From the NCBI GenBank assembly GCA_947247005.1, contig OX365953.1, positions 4,903,001 to 4,967,000 of the forward strand: a DNA stretch of 64,000 nucleotides, given 5' to 3'. The position numbers and the translations under genes are program-made. A model generated the notes under the pieces. It saw only the letters and a list, made by a program, of their open reading frames with translations, made no database searches and was not told the DNA's origin. How positions within the stretch are numbered: position 1 is the stretch's first letter; each line of letters begins with the position of its first letter. Positions 1-10,025 of this stretch are shown one piece after another. Source of the stretch: Spisula solida. Lineage: Eukaryota; Mollusca; Bivalvia; Venerida; Mactridae.

Positions 1-604
1 GCTCGCAGAAATTGATATATTCAACGCAATTACCTTGTAATATATTCATGCATAAAGGTCAGGATCATGTCAAATTCTCTGTACTATAGATAACATTAAA
101 CTTAGTATTCAAAGTGTTAAAACAATGATACAGCTTTCTGTGTTTATGCTACTCAAAGGTTATATTTTAGCATTTTGGCTCTTCAAGGTCGTATCCTACA
201 ATATTATACTACATAGTGAAACACACTTGCTGAACCAATGGAACAAATTATTATTCCTCTGAAATAAAAAAAAATAGGGATGTTAGTTGATTTAGATTTC
301 GCAGTTACCTTTCCAATGATTTGGCCATTTTATTACCGAAATCTTGAATAAGGTCATGAATTTGAAGCCATGCTGGTCTTTCTTTTGTAAATATGAACAT
401 GCTTTTTATTATAAACCTTAATACTTACCTTTAACCCTTGAAAGCCAATGAGAAGAGTGCTTAAACTTCTTCAAATTAGAAATGGTACCAATATGCCCTT
501 TCTCAGGAACTTTTTATACAAGTAAGAACTTTTTTCACAAGTTTGATCTTTTAATACTTGTAAATTCTTTGTTTTGAGTGCGAATCAACCTACCTACGAC
601 CGTT
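1..604. other. Non-coding AT-rich stretch
   Basis: No coding exon, RNA gene or recognisable element is seen here. The sequence is AT-rich with short homopolymer runs and ends at a 17-bp tandem array. Confidence 0.5.
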
Positions 605-895
605 TGTCCGGTTAAACCTGCTGTCTGGTTAAACCTGCTGTCCGGTTAAACCTGCTGTCTGGTTAAACCTGCTGTCCGGTAATACCTGCTGTCCGGTAAT
701 ACCTGCTGTCCGGTAATACCTGCTGTCCGGTAATACCTGCTGTCCGGTTAAACCTGCTGTCCGGTAATACCTGCTGTCCGGTAATACCTTCTGTCCGGTA
801 ATACCTGCTGTCTGGTAATACCTGCTGTCCGGTAATACCCGCTGTCTGGTAATACCCGCTGTCCGGTAATACCTGCTGTCCGGTAATACCTTGCA
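605..895. repeat. 17-bp tandem array (minisatellite)
   Basis: About 17 head-to-tail copies of a 17-bp unit close to CCTGCTGTCCGGTAATA, with a variant ending GGTTAAA mostly in the first copies. Because 17 is not a multiple of 3, the array stays open in several minus-strand frames. Those predicted peptides are an artefact of the repeat, not genes. Confidence 0.9.
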
Positions 896-1160
896 TGCCA
901 GCACCTTTCTACCCACCAAAATATTTTTTGGTCTGGTAAAACCAAATAAAGAAGTTTTATGGTCACTTCAATGGACCTACATTAAATAAGTGTAAAAATC
1001 CTTTAGTTAATTCAAGTTTTTAATCAGACCAACAAAGTTAATTTGCTTTGGCCTAATAGCATTTATACATACCTTATACATTGTACTGATCTATGTGCTT
1101 TTGTAAGATATCTCTGCGAACTTACAAAATGTTTTGTCCGGTGATGTTCTATAGACTATA

Positions 1161-1203
1161 TTGATCAGAGACTTTGTATGTGAACTACAAAGTCTCTGAT
1201 CAA
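1161..1203. repeat. Perfect 18-bp stem hairpin
   Basis: An 18-base arm (1161-1178) is followed by a 7-base spacer and its exact reverse complement (1186-1203). The sequence would extrude or transcribe as a perfect short hairpin. It may be a small foldback element; no microRNA-precursor features beyond the short perfect stem are evident. Confidence 0.7.
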
Positions 1204-1679
1204 TGTTTTATTAAATAGTATGATATTTAATTCTATTTTTCTACTGATAAAGTTATTGTTGAGTTGTACCTATGCGTGGATCCAGAAAATTTCTCTGCGG
1301 GGTTTCAACCAATTAATTTTTGTAGGAAGGGGCTTGACCTGCTATTTTTTTCAGGGGGGTCCAACAAGTTATTTTTCTTAGATAGTTGTCATAAGCAGAC
1401 TCTTCTACAAGGCCCTGTCAAAATTGTGCAGATATATACAATAGCCACATATTTGCTGACTATCTTGGGAGGGTTAGGACCCACGGTCAATTCCTCTGGA
1501 TCCCTGCATGATACTAGTCCATGGAATAATATTTGTTTAACTGGTTAAGTTGTAGAACTTGTCTTACTTTGTTTCTATGTACATCATGTGAATGATTGGT
1601 TACTTTTTGTTCATGTTTTGATTTTGGGCCTAAGTTATTGTCCGGTTGTTTTATCTTTGTACTTGTTAATTTTTGTGCG

Positions 1680-2021
1680 CAGGGCTCTCATTTGACCATT
1701 TTTCGGGCCGAATAACGGCCCCATTCCCCCCCCCCCCTAAATGAATATACATTCTCCCCCTATTTTCTGAAAAAAATCCCCTTCCAAAAAAAATTAGTTT
1801 TTTTTGAAAATCAACGAAGAGCCTTTGTAAATGCTGTTCAGCCATTGCTGTATCTGTTGTTATAGCTTTAAATTGGCTTTTTGTTCATTTAATATGTATT
1901 ACTTTTATAATAGTATTGATATTTTATACAAGACAAAATTCCCCTTTTTCTTCAAAACAACGCAAAATTCCCCTACCTGAGGGCCCCTGGCCCCAGTCCC
2001 AAAAGTGTAGCAAGAGCCCTG
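1680..2021. mobile_element. Short inverted-repeat element, CAGGGCTCT termini
   Basis: The left end reads CAGGGCTCT and the right end is its inverse AGAGCCCTG. The element is flanked on both sides by GTGCG (1675-1679 and 2022-2026), a candidate 5-bp target duplication. The interior has a C-run and A/T-rich runs and no coding capacity. It is one of several CAG...CTG elements in the window with 5-6 bp duplications. Confidence 0.6.
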
Positions 2022-2201
2022 GTGCGTTTTCGTTCAATATTGTATACTGTAAAAATGTTTTAATTTGGTAAAATACCAAACTGGATACTGTAAAATCATT
2101 AATATTCCTGGGGGGTTTAATTTTGTGGATAACTTTAACCATGAAATTAAATCAAGTTTACAGAGGCTGCCATACTTGCTTTTAAGTTCAGTCAGGTATA
2201 A

Positions 2202-2541
2202 CAGTGATTTTTTCCTTCTTTGTTTGCTACCGGTAAACGGTACCTTCCCAATTTGAAAAAGGCTATAATTTCCCCAAATTTGAAGGGAGAAATTCCCAAT
2301 GAACATTTAAAAAAAATTTATTTCAAAATTGTACATAAAATGACAAAGTTATGAGCATTTTTGACAAGGGGTCAAGCATAAAAGTTTACAGAAACCAGTA
2401 AACAGTCACATGTAATCTCTTTTTCTGTTTTATTTGGACTTTCTACTTCATGAAAATTCCCAATTTCAAATTGTCCCGACGCGAAAATTCCCAATCTGAA
2501 CGGACCCGGACCCTTTCCCAAAGGAGCGAAAAAAATCACTG
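2202..2541. mobile_element. MITE, CAGTGATTTTTT termini (family A, copy 1)
   Basis: The 340-bp element has CAGTGATTTTTT at one end and its inverse at the other, flanked by TATAA duplications (2197-2201 and 2542-2546). Two further copies in opposite orientation lie at 24360-24692 and 29178-29514. They share internal blocks such as TTTGGGAAAGGG next to one terminus. It is non-coding. Confidence 0.75.
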
Positions 2542-3556
2542 TATAAGATTGGGTTTTCTGGGAATTTAATTTAATTAAATTAACATGTAATCAAACAATA
2601 TACATGTATGTTGCAATTTTTCATAAATCCCAAATCCTTGAAATTACGTCCCTACGAAATTGTCTTTTTCTAAAAAAAACCAATGAAATTTTTTTCCATT
2701 GAAATGAAATGATTTTACGGTATGAAGACGGAAAAGCACTAAATACGGTCTGATTTAAAATAATTGTTGTTTTTAAATTCCGAAACCTAATAGGTCTTAT
2801 AACTGTTATATAGTAATAATATGGATTGAACTTGAAAACAAAAATGTCGGGTGTGGTCAATTTTCACTGAACATTTTACATTATTTTTGGAATAATTATT
2901 TGTTGGGGATTTGATTTCGTGGTTGAGGTCATCCTTGGAATCCATGAAATTAAGTTCCCAACAAATAATTATGATTTTACAGTATTTATGCATACCAGGT
3001 AGATAGTTTCGCACAATACTTAAATCAGCCATCCTGTAGTTATTGTATTAAGAAGACTTATGCTCGTACTTTTATATCATGACTAGAATTATGGAAATAG
3101 TAATATCACATGACTTTGGTTGTATCCGGGTTATTCTAACATGACCGGCGATTTTGCCTATATATACAAAGAACAAATCATAACGTCGTATATCGGCCGA
3201 TATACAATGAAAATGACGTCACGTCGTTTTTATGACGTCATGCAGGTAAACAAGTAACGTAAAAAACATAGATCTCGCAAAATAACACTGACTTAAAATA
3301 TATTCCAAGTTTAAATCATGTTAGAATCGAAATAAAATATTCAAATCCGTTAAAAGCTGTTATACAATGGTTTGTCGTTCTGACACTTGTTATTAATCAC
3401 TCAGGCCTACGGCCTTCGTGGTAAATTCCTACGCGTCGGAACTCCAAACAATTGTATAACAGCCGGTATACAACGGTTTTTCATAGTTTATTTCTTAATT
3501 ATAACGTGTACATATATTCTTATACTTCACCAGACAGTCACATCTATCAATCTTGT

Positions 3557-3622
3557 AAATGATATCATTTTATGCCGTAAATGATGTCATTTTATGCCGT
3601 AAATGATGTTATTTTTGGCGTC
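3557..3622. repeat. 22-bp tandem triplicate
   Basis: Three consecutive copies of AAATGATGTCATTTTATGCC plus GT, the third diverged at its end. It sits beside several other TGACGTCA-like motifs (3210-3245). No function is evident. Confidence 0.6.
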
Positions 3623-4324
3623 GTTTATATAGCAGTCATTTTCCAAACAGAAAGGTGCACTTTTTCGTGTTATTAGAGTCATATGATATAAATAATCTAA
3701 TATTCCTTGTCAATTGATATAACCTTATATTAAACTTATTAAGAAAATATTATTATGCTAGCGAAAGGCTCGCTTAATAAAATTTCCAAAACTCATTTAA
3801 TATCAGTTCATATCAATTGACAACTCAAGAAAGATCCTCTATATCCAATACCGAAATGTTATGTATTTCTGGGTGTATTATGACAAGAATCATGGAAATT
3901 TCTTTTTTATGGTATTCCAATACAGAAATGTATGTATTTCTGCGTCTAATGTCAGTCTTGAAAAACAATTTGGTATAACTTGAACTCTCTGTAAAAATGA
4001 CATTTAGTGTTATAACTACCTTATAGAATTAATCTGCCTGATACTGGGACAGAATTCAAAAGTAATTACACTCGACACGAAAGGGAATGCTTGCCTCTAT
4101 CTCTCTCATACACTCATGGCCATGGATACCATCAGAAATGAGGTGTCAAGAGTGATTAGTTTAACTTGTTAGAACTTTTTTCACGATCAACCTAAATCAA
4201 TTAGTATGAACTGACTACATGTGACTACAATAATGTACCTATAATAACCTGTGTGGGATTTTGCCAAGAAAATAGTTTTTTATGTTAGACCATGTATAAT
4301 TCAATGTATTTATATAAACTTACT

Positions 4325-4466
4325 GGATTTAATCACAGGTAACTGTATTATTCATAAAGAGTAAAAAAAATCTTTTATGAAATTTATGTTATCTAAGATA
4401 TTATAAAATTTAAAAAAAAAAATTGTTTACTCTTTATTAATGATACAGTTACCTGTGGATTCAATA
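4325..4466. repeat. Foldback (inverted repeat) with AT-rich centre
   Basis: The left arm contains CACAGGTAACTGTAT followed by TAAAGAGTAAA, and the right arm repeats these in inverse order (TTTACTCTTTA, then ATACAGTTACCTGTG). The arms are about 35-40 bp with few mismatches, around a 60-bp AT-rich centre. It resembles a small foldback transposon remnant. Confidence 0.6.
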
Positions 4467-6300
4467 GGCTTCATATTTGTACTGTTCTTTATTTAACAAT
4501 ATACTAGTAGAAATGTGCTGTTCTTTATAAAATAAAATATATTTGTTATAGTGTGATATTTCGTTCACATGTTGCATTCGTGTACTCCGAAGTTTGGTTA
4601 TATGTAAAATTATTACGACTTTATAATTGTTATTGATTATTTCTCTGTGTTGTACAGGATGTTTAATATTTAGGTGCTCTGGCCACATGATTATATGAAA
4701 TTTTATGCCCCGGAATCTACTGATATTCTGTATGTGATTACAGTTAAACCTCTCCAAAGCGGACCTCTGTAGAGCAACAACCTCTCTATAACAACACCTT
4801 CAAAACTTTCCTAAGCCAATATTTTCTATAAATTCAACCTACATGTATGTAGAGCAATAACCTCTAAACAACAGCCAATATTTACAGCAACCCTAAAGGT
4901 GTTTCTCTACAGAAGTTTTACTGTACAATGTAATGTACATTGTAGGGTTTTAGCATTATTTAGATCCAACCCATCGCTTTGTATGAAATAAAACAACACA
5001 TGAACTTTGAACAGGAACCTTAGTATGACTATCAGTTTCCTTATGAAATAATGATATATATTTTCCTTATACAGTAAATCCTTTGTTATAAGTAATTATT
5101 AAGCCCTTTCCGTCGAGGATAACCCATGGGTGATTTTTACAGATAGGTTCGACTATATAGTTATTTTGTATCGCAAGTGGAATTTTTCTTCAGTATTTTT
5201 ATGTGTAAATAATTATGATTGTTCATAACTTAGAAACAAAGCAACACAAAGTTGGCACTTGAACAGTTTATATTTATGTCAACTGTAATAATATATTTTG
5301 AGCTTAATGACCCCCAGAGTCGTGTTTCAACATTCTTAAATACTTATCAAGTCTCGTAATCATTTGCCATTACACAGCTTGTGACGTGGTAATAAACTGC
5401 TAAATTTCTATGCAGACAAAAATTGGATACACTTAAGTAGTCCTTACAGAAACTTGTGATTGTATGTAAATGGTGGTATGCCTTGACAAGGTGGAGCTGT
5501 AATTATGCCCCCCATCTTTGATGAGGGGGCATATTGCTTTGCACATGTCTGTCGGTCGGTCAGTCTGTCTGTCGGTCGTATAAAATGGTTTCCGTTCAAT
5601 AACTCAAGAACGCTTTGATCTAGGATCTTTAAACTTTACATGGAGGTTGGTCATCAATGGTAGATGACCTCTATTGATTTTGAGGTCAGTAGGTCAAAGG
5701 TCAAGGTCACAGTGACCTTTACCATTTCTGACTATTTGGCTGCCATGGGGGCATACATGTTTTACAAACATCTCTTGTTATCTAATTGAGTTTACAGGCA
5801 TTTATAATACACATTTATGTGACGTTGTGGAACTGTTTTATCTTGAATATTTTGAGATTTTGACCTAGATACCTAAGTGAAAGTAGGGTAGGGTAAAACC
5901 CGAATTGAATGAGTCTGTGCATCTGTAAAAATAATATGTTCACCATGTTTCGACAAACAAAATTTTTATTATATGACTCATGACCTCCTGTTTTTGTTTT
6001 GTTTTCTCTCAAGACTGGAAGCCCTTTGATGATTTTTCTTGGATATTTCATAAAAAAAACTGTGATTGTCTGAATCAATGCTATTTTACCAAATGTTAGG
6101 TCATTTGGCTTATAATAATATTATGACATCAAACGTGACATCATCAATCAGCTGTGTTTAAACGTTAATTCAAGCACACCTTTGTTTCCTCTGTGTGTAT
6201 ATAGTTAGAGCTGCTGTATGTGTTAGAGACTATATATTATTGTTATTCTTGAAAATTTTACAATTTATATCATTCTATTTTACTTCAATGGACAGCCTTT

Positions 6301-6527
6301 CCCCGATCTCCCGAAACATCTCAAACTGAGATAAATCTCATCTCAAATATTGTCGTGTGTCTTTTAGATAATTTTCATGGTAGACTGGGCTCAAAATTCG
6401 CATCACGAAACAGAAAATCTTATTCTTAGTTTATTACAGTAACATTTTAACTTAAATTCTGATTCTGGTTTAAGCAAGAATTTGAGATGAGATTTCAGCA
6501 TGAGATGCTTTGGGAGATCAGGGGCTG
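6301..6527. mobile_element. MITE, CCCCGATCTCCCGA termini (family B, copy 1)
   Basis: The terminal repeats read CCCCGATCTCCCGAAACATC on the left and inversely GATGCTTTGGGAGATCAGGGG on the right (slightly diverged). The second and third copies are 9772-10025 and 60930-61160. All have about 40-bp inverted ends centred on GAGATAAATCTCATCTCAA-like sequence and no coding potential. Confidence 0.65.
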
Positions 6528-6585
6528 ATTTTCAATATGTTACACTCTTTATTTACCTATCTCTACCCCTAATCCCCCACCTTAA

Positions 6586-7113
6586 AGGGACTGCCTCACA
6601 TATTGGTGTATTGCAAAAATAAAATAAAATTGTCAAATATTCGCGTTATTTTGGTATAGTTGCCTGTATATCATGTAAACAACCACACTGACATCTAAAA
6701 TAACTCGAGAAACTTCGACATTTTGTAGTTATTTAGTATTTTTACATCAAAAATTCTATAGGGTATTAATACCCTATAGAATTAACACTGCTATTACCTA
6801 AATTGCCTGAAATTTGTTCGCATTTGATGAAAACGAATCGAAAAAACGAACCAAATACCTCACTGATGTTTACGCTGTAGTTTGTTGAAGTAACAGTTCA
6901 ATCATGTGTGAATTACATAATTCACAAAGCATGTTGGAAGGAAACTTTTCAAGAAAAAAACTCTGTAGGCGATATTGAGAGTGGTTAGAATTGCTTTTCT
7001 GCTCCAAATCTTTCATAAAGCAACCGTCAGTGGTTTTCTATAAAATCAATACTTGGTTAGGTTGGAAAATCACGATGTTCAAAAATTTTAGCCCAAACTG
7101 TGAGGCAGCACCT
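6586..7113. mobile_element. Non-autonomous Kolobok-like element (528 bp)
   Basis: Ends are AGGGACTGCCTCAC and, inverted, AGGTGCTGCCTCAC, each abutting TTAA (6582-6585 and 7114-7117). These match the termini of the 22.3-kb element at 33480-55794. Resemblance extends inwards. The left side shares AATTGTCAAATATTCGCG and a 30-bp palindrome (6753-6782) with the right end of the large element, whose palindrome lies at 55598-55627. The right side shares a TTCCTTCCAACATGC-like block (about 6928-6944, inverse strand) with the large element's left end near 33673-33690. It therefore looks like an internally deleted relative in opposite orientation that kept both subterminal regions and lost the genes. 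Confidence 0.85.
6753..6782. repeat. Perfect 30-bp palindrome in the small Kolobok-like element
   Basis: The half-site is ATTCTATAGGGTATT, followed by its exact reverse complement. A one-mismatch-pair version occupies the corresponding subterminal position in the large element (55598-55627). A conserved subterminal palindrome is a plausible transposase or regulatory binding site. That role is inferred. Confidence 0.8.
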
Positions 7114-7702
7114 TTAAATCAGCCCTTGATAGTAAGTCATGAGAAGAATCGACATTGAATATAAGTTTGTGACATTCAGGGTGTAACATAATGATTATGT
7201 CAGAAGGTGTCAGGCAATGGTTTTTTTAGTTTCACAACTTCCATATTAAGCCATATTTGTTTTATATTAGCTTGCCTGTCACATAGTGACAAGGTGAGTT
7301 TTTGTGATCGCTCTGTATCCCTCATCTGTCCACATTTGCTGTAGACACTAAAGGTCACAATTTTGGCCTAATCTTTTTGAAGCTTCGGTCACAATGACAA
7401 TCTTTACAAAATCTAGGTCCTTTTCTATACCATCATCTCTATAAAATCTAGGTTTGACATTGGATCATTTGGGGTCAGAAACAGTTGAGCGATTAAGGGT
7501 CATCTTGGCCCTCTTTTTCGTTGTACATAGATGAAACAATGAATGTTTTCCAAATCATATTGTCCTCTTTTCTGTCCGGAGTCTGTTAAGATCTGATTTA
7601 TCTAGGACATTCGTCCTTAATAAATAATAATATAATAATATTATTAACATATTTGTTGTTATATTTTATAGACATGTTATAGCCTGTATAGTTGTATAGT
7701 GC

Positions 7703-8053
7703 ATACATGCCATGTTTGGCAGACCCCTTTGCGTGAGATTGGTGACGGAAATGCAGGAGATTTCATTAAAATGCAGGAGATTTTTCCTGCTGAATCTTTA
7801 GACTTAAAGTATTGAAGTTTATATGCTGTTTTTACTTATCTTAATTTGATGACAATACCATGCATGCAGCGTGATGCTTCATGTAGCAATTTAAAGTAAT
7901 ATTTGTCATCATTTTCATAATGTAAACAAAAAATGTGAGATTCCAGTTTGTCCATGAAATGCGTGAGATTTGATCAATTGGCCTCTGATCATGCAGGAGT
8001 AGAGTCTTAAATGCAGGAGACTCACGCATGATGCAGGAGATCTGGCATGTATG
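7703..8053. mobile_element. Short inverted-repeat element, CATACATGCCA termini
   Basis: CATACATGCCA at the left is mirrored by TGGCATGTATG at the right, and the nonamer ATAGTGCAT occurs at both borders. The interior repeats phrases such as ATGCAGGAGA several times and has no credible coding frame. Exact borders are uncertain by a few bases because the terminal CAT overlaps the flanking repeat. Confidence 0.5.
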
Positions 8054-8136
8054 ATAGTGCATAACATTTGACCAAGCACTAATTAATCTTCGTGTGTTTC
8101 ATTATTGCACCATAATAGTGTTTTGTCTAGTTAAAA

Positions 8137-8406
8137 CAGGGGTGTCAATTTTCCTGATTTATCCGGAATTCCAGATTTATCATTCCTGAAAGAGCAATAG
8201 CTTCTGACCAAAATAAAAGTTATTTGGTGAAAATATCTCAAGAAATGGCAAAGTTATGGTAAATTTACTCTGGTCAGAAGGATTTTCTTTAATACAAACT
8301 GAGTTAATTATAGAAAAACAATGTCATTGAAGGCCTGTTGTTTGGCAAAAATGGTCGGCATCATATGATTTTCCTGATTTTTAATTTGGCCCTGTTGACA
8401 CCCCTG
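8137..8406. mobile_element. Short inverted-repeat element, CAGGGGTGTCAA termini
   Basis: The left end CAGGGGTGTCAA and right end TTGACACCCCTG are exact inverses, and TTAAAA directly abuts both (8131-8136 and 8407-8412). Diverged relatives are recognisable near 24710-24980 and 30940-31130. It is non-coding. Confidence 0.75.
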
Positions 8407-8489
8407 TTAAAATAATAAATCTAATTGGAAACAGATCAGCACGAATATTCAAGGGTGCCTGGCAAAATGCTTTTTACTATACTGCTACA

Positions 8490-8762
8490 TATGTAGTCCC
8501 AACCTATTCACAGCGTCACCTATAGACTTCATAAGTCCCCTACAGTGATCTGGATCCTGACATAACTGAAACAGTTTCCAAGCTATGTTTAGGAAACTTG
8601 GTTTGTGGATAGGGGGCAATAAGGGGATTATGCACGTCTAAAAATATTTTGATTCTGACAAAAATGTGGTTGCTATGGCAATAGAAACATTGAAAATGGC
8701 TTCAAACTGGTGGGGGACTTCTGTATTGCTTGCAATTCTTAATGACTTGTTTTACATAATCA
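8490..8762 (-). repeat. Dispersed repeat (family C), minus copy
   Basis: Contains the inverse of blocks such as GTTGCCATAGCAACCA and AACTGTTTGAGTTATG that also occur at 49803-50229 and 61424-61727, with a fragment near 12740-12850. The better copies end in inverse AGTCCCCTACCGG motifs, suggesting a non-autonomous DNA element. Identity to the other copies is moderate. Confidence 0.5.
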
Positions 8763-9079
8763 TCTTTGTTTCTTTAAATATCGGTAACCTCAATAATACT
8801 ACATACGGTACTCAATAATGAGGTCAGTTTGTACATGCTCCAAAAGGTGGTCATATTATTGAGGTTTTATAGTTACATGAACACCGAGTTTTAGGAATGT
8901 TTTGTGTGTACGTTTTGATAATTTTTTTTGCCTTCAACTAACAGCCATAAGTGCATGGTCATCCATTTTATCACTGCTTAATTGACTAAAAGACCTCTGA
9001 CTTTGAGTGATAGTAAGAAACTTTCGTGCGATACAACAAATTTAGGTGCTAAACTTTCCAATTAGACTCCTTGGTTTTT

Positions 9080-9250
9080 AACATGCCTGGTATATAACAC
9101 CGATACACGCCAGAATACCTTTCGGTTACCAACCAGTTGGTGTGGGAAACGTTGAAAAGTGTTTCAGAAATAAACAAGATTAACTGAGATTCAAACCAGG
9201 GTCCTCTTGATCCATTGTGAAAGCCTTACCAACTCGACCACCGTGCCGTC
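9080..9250 (-). mobile_element. tRNA-related SINE-like repeat, copy 1
   Basis: Shares an ordered set of phrases with 54000-54200 and 62205-62400: a block like TTACCAACCAGTT, then TTTCAGAAATAAACAAG, then GAGATTCAAACCAGGGTCCTC, ending in ACCAACTCGACCACCGTGCC. On the minus strand the last two blocks resemble the B-box and A-box region of a tRNA. It is non-coding. tRNA origin is inferred from motif style only. Confidence 0.5.
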
Positions 9251-9458
9251 CCTGCTTGGATTTAAATCAGGGGAATATACATGAAAACATTATGTAAGAA
9301 GTTCAATTTGTTTTAATAAAACAACTAGAAACAAACAAGAGCATATTTATGCAAAGTTCAAAAATAAAAATATGTGAATATACAAAGTGTACAAAATGAG
9401 CACATTTTAGAATCACCATCTACATGTATGATGAGGCCTGTTAGAATATTGTCTGATA

Positions 9459-9720
9459 TCACAAGTTGAAAATCATGTAAAATAAGCACAAGGAACTAAA
9501 CAGAAACAAGAAGGTTTTTTTTTGGTTGAAAGCATATGTCTCCCACAACGGGCCATGACTCCGGCAAATTTCATCCAACCAAAATTTCCCGACAATATGC
9601 ACAACTAGGCTTGGTTCCAAGTATTCTTGTGAAGTTGCATTATAATCCGACCAATAGTCAAGGAGAACAAGCGCAGACAAGTTTAGTGACAAACAGACAT
9701 CCCTGACGTTCAGCACAAAA
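9459..9720. repeat. Dispersed repeat (family D)
   Basis: Contains phrases common to many segments of the window (10305-10620, 17700-17900, 39280-39700, 46810-47160, 58850-59080, 61840-62010), such as TATGTCTCCCA, GACAATATGCACAACTA and AAATCCGACCAATGG. The open frame across it reflects repeat sequence and is not a gene. Confidence 0.5.
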
Positions 9721-9771
9721 TAACTTTGTCTCCCCCTTTAATGTATGTGGAGACGTAATGATTATTACAAC

Positions 9772-10025
9772 AGGCCCCGATCTCCCGAAGCGTCTCAGTT
9801 TGAGAAAAATCTCATCTCAAATTTTGTCATTCATCTTTGAAGTAATTTCCATGATACATTGGACTCAAAATTAGCATCAGAAAACAAACACTTTATTTTG
9901 AGTTTATTACAGTAAAATGTCTAGATCACAAACTTCTCATGTATCTAAAATTAAGACTCCTATTTGTGCAAAATCTCAATTTGAGCTGAGATTTCTACTT
10001 GAGATGCTTCAGGAGATCGGGGCCT
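9772..10025. mobile_element. MITE, GGCCCCGATCTCCCGA termini (family B, copy 2)
   Basis: The left end AGGCCCCGATCTCCCGAAG is mirrored at the right by GGAGATCGGGGCCT. This is the best preserved of the three family-B copies. It is non-coding. Confidence 0.7.

Larger units (their letters stand above)
2547..6300. other. Repeat-rich region without a recognised gene
   Basis: No convincing exon. The stretch holds fragments of a dispersed repeat typified by AAAATCATTAA-type ends (near 2080-2150 and 2870-2990), a 22-bp unit repeated three times (3557-3622), an inverted repeat at 4325-4466, and dispersed repeats at 4741-4945 and 5495-5785 whose relatives occur elsewhere in the window (47345-47500; 11700-11960, 33115-33375, 43230-43470). 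Short open frames here lack splice context and domain signatures. Confidence 0.5.

Noticed and set aside
629..966. Minus-strand open frames encoding repetitive LPDSRYYRTAGITGQ-like peptides
   Set aside because: They are translations of the 17-bp tandem array in different frames, with no splice context or domain.
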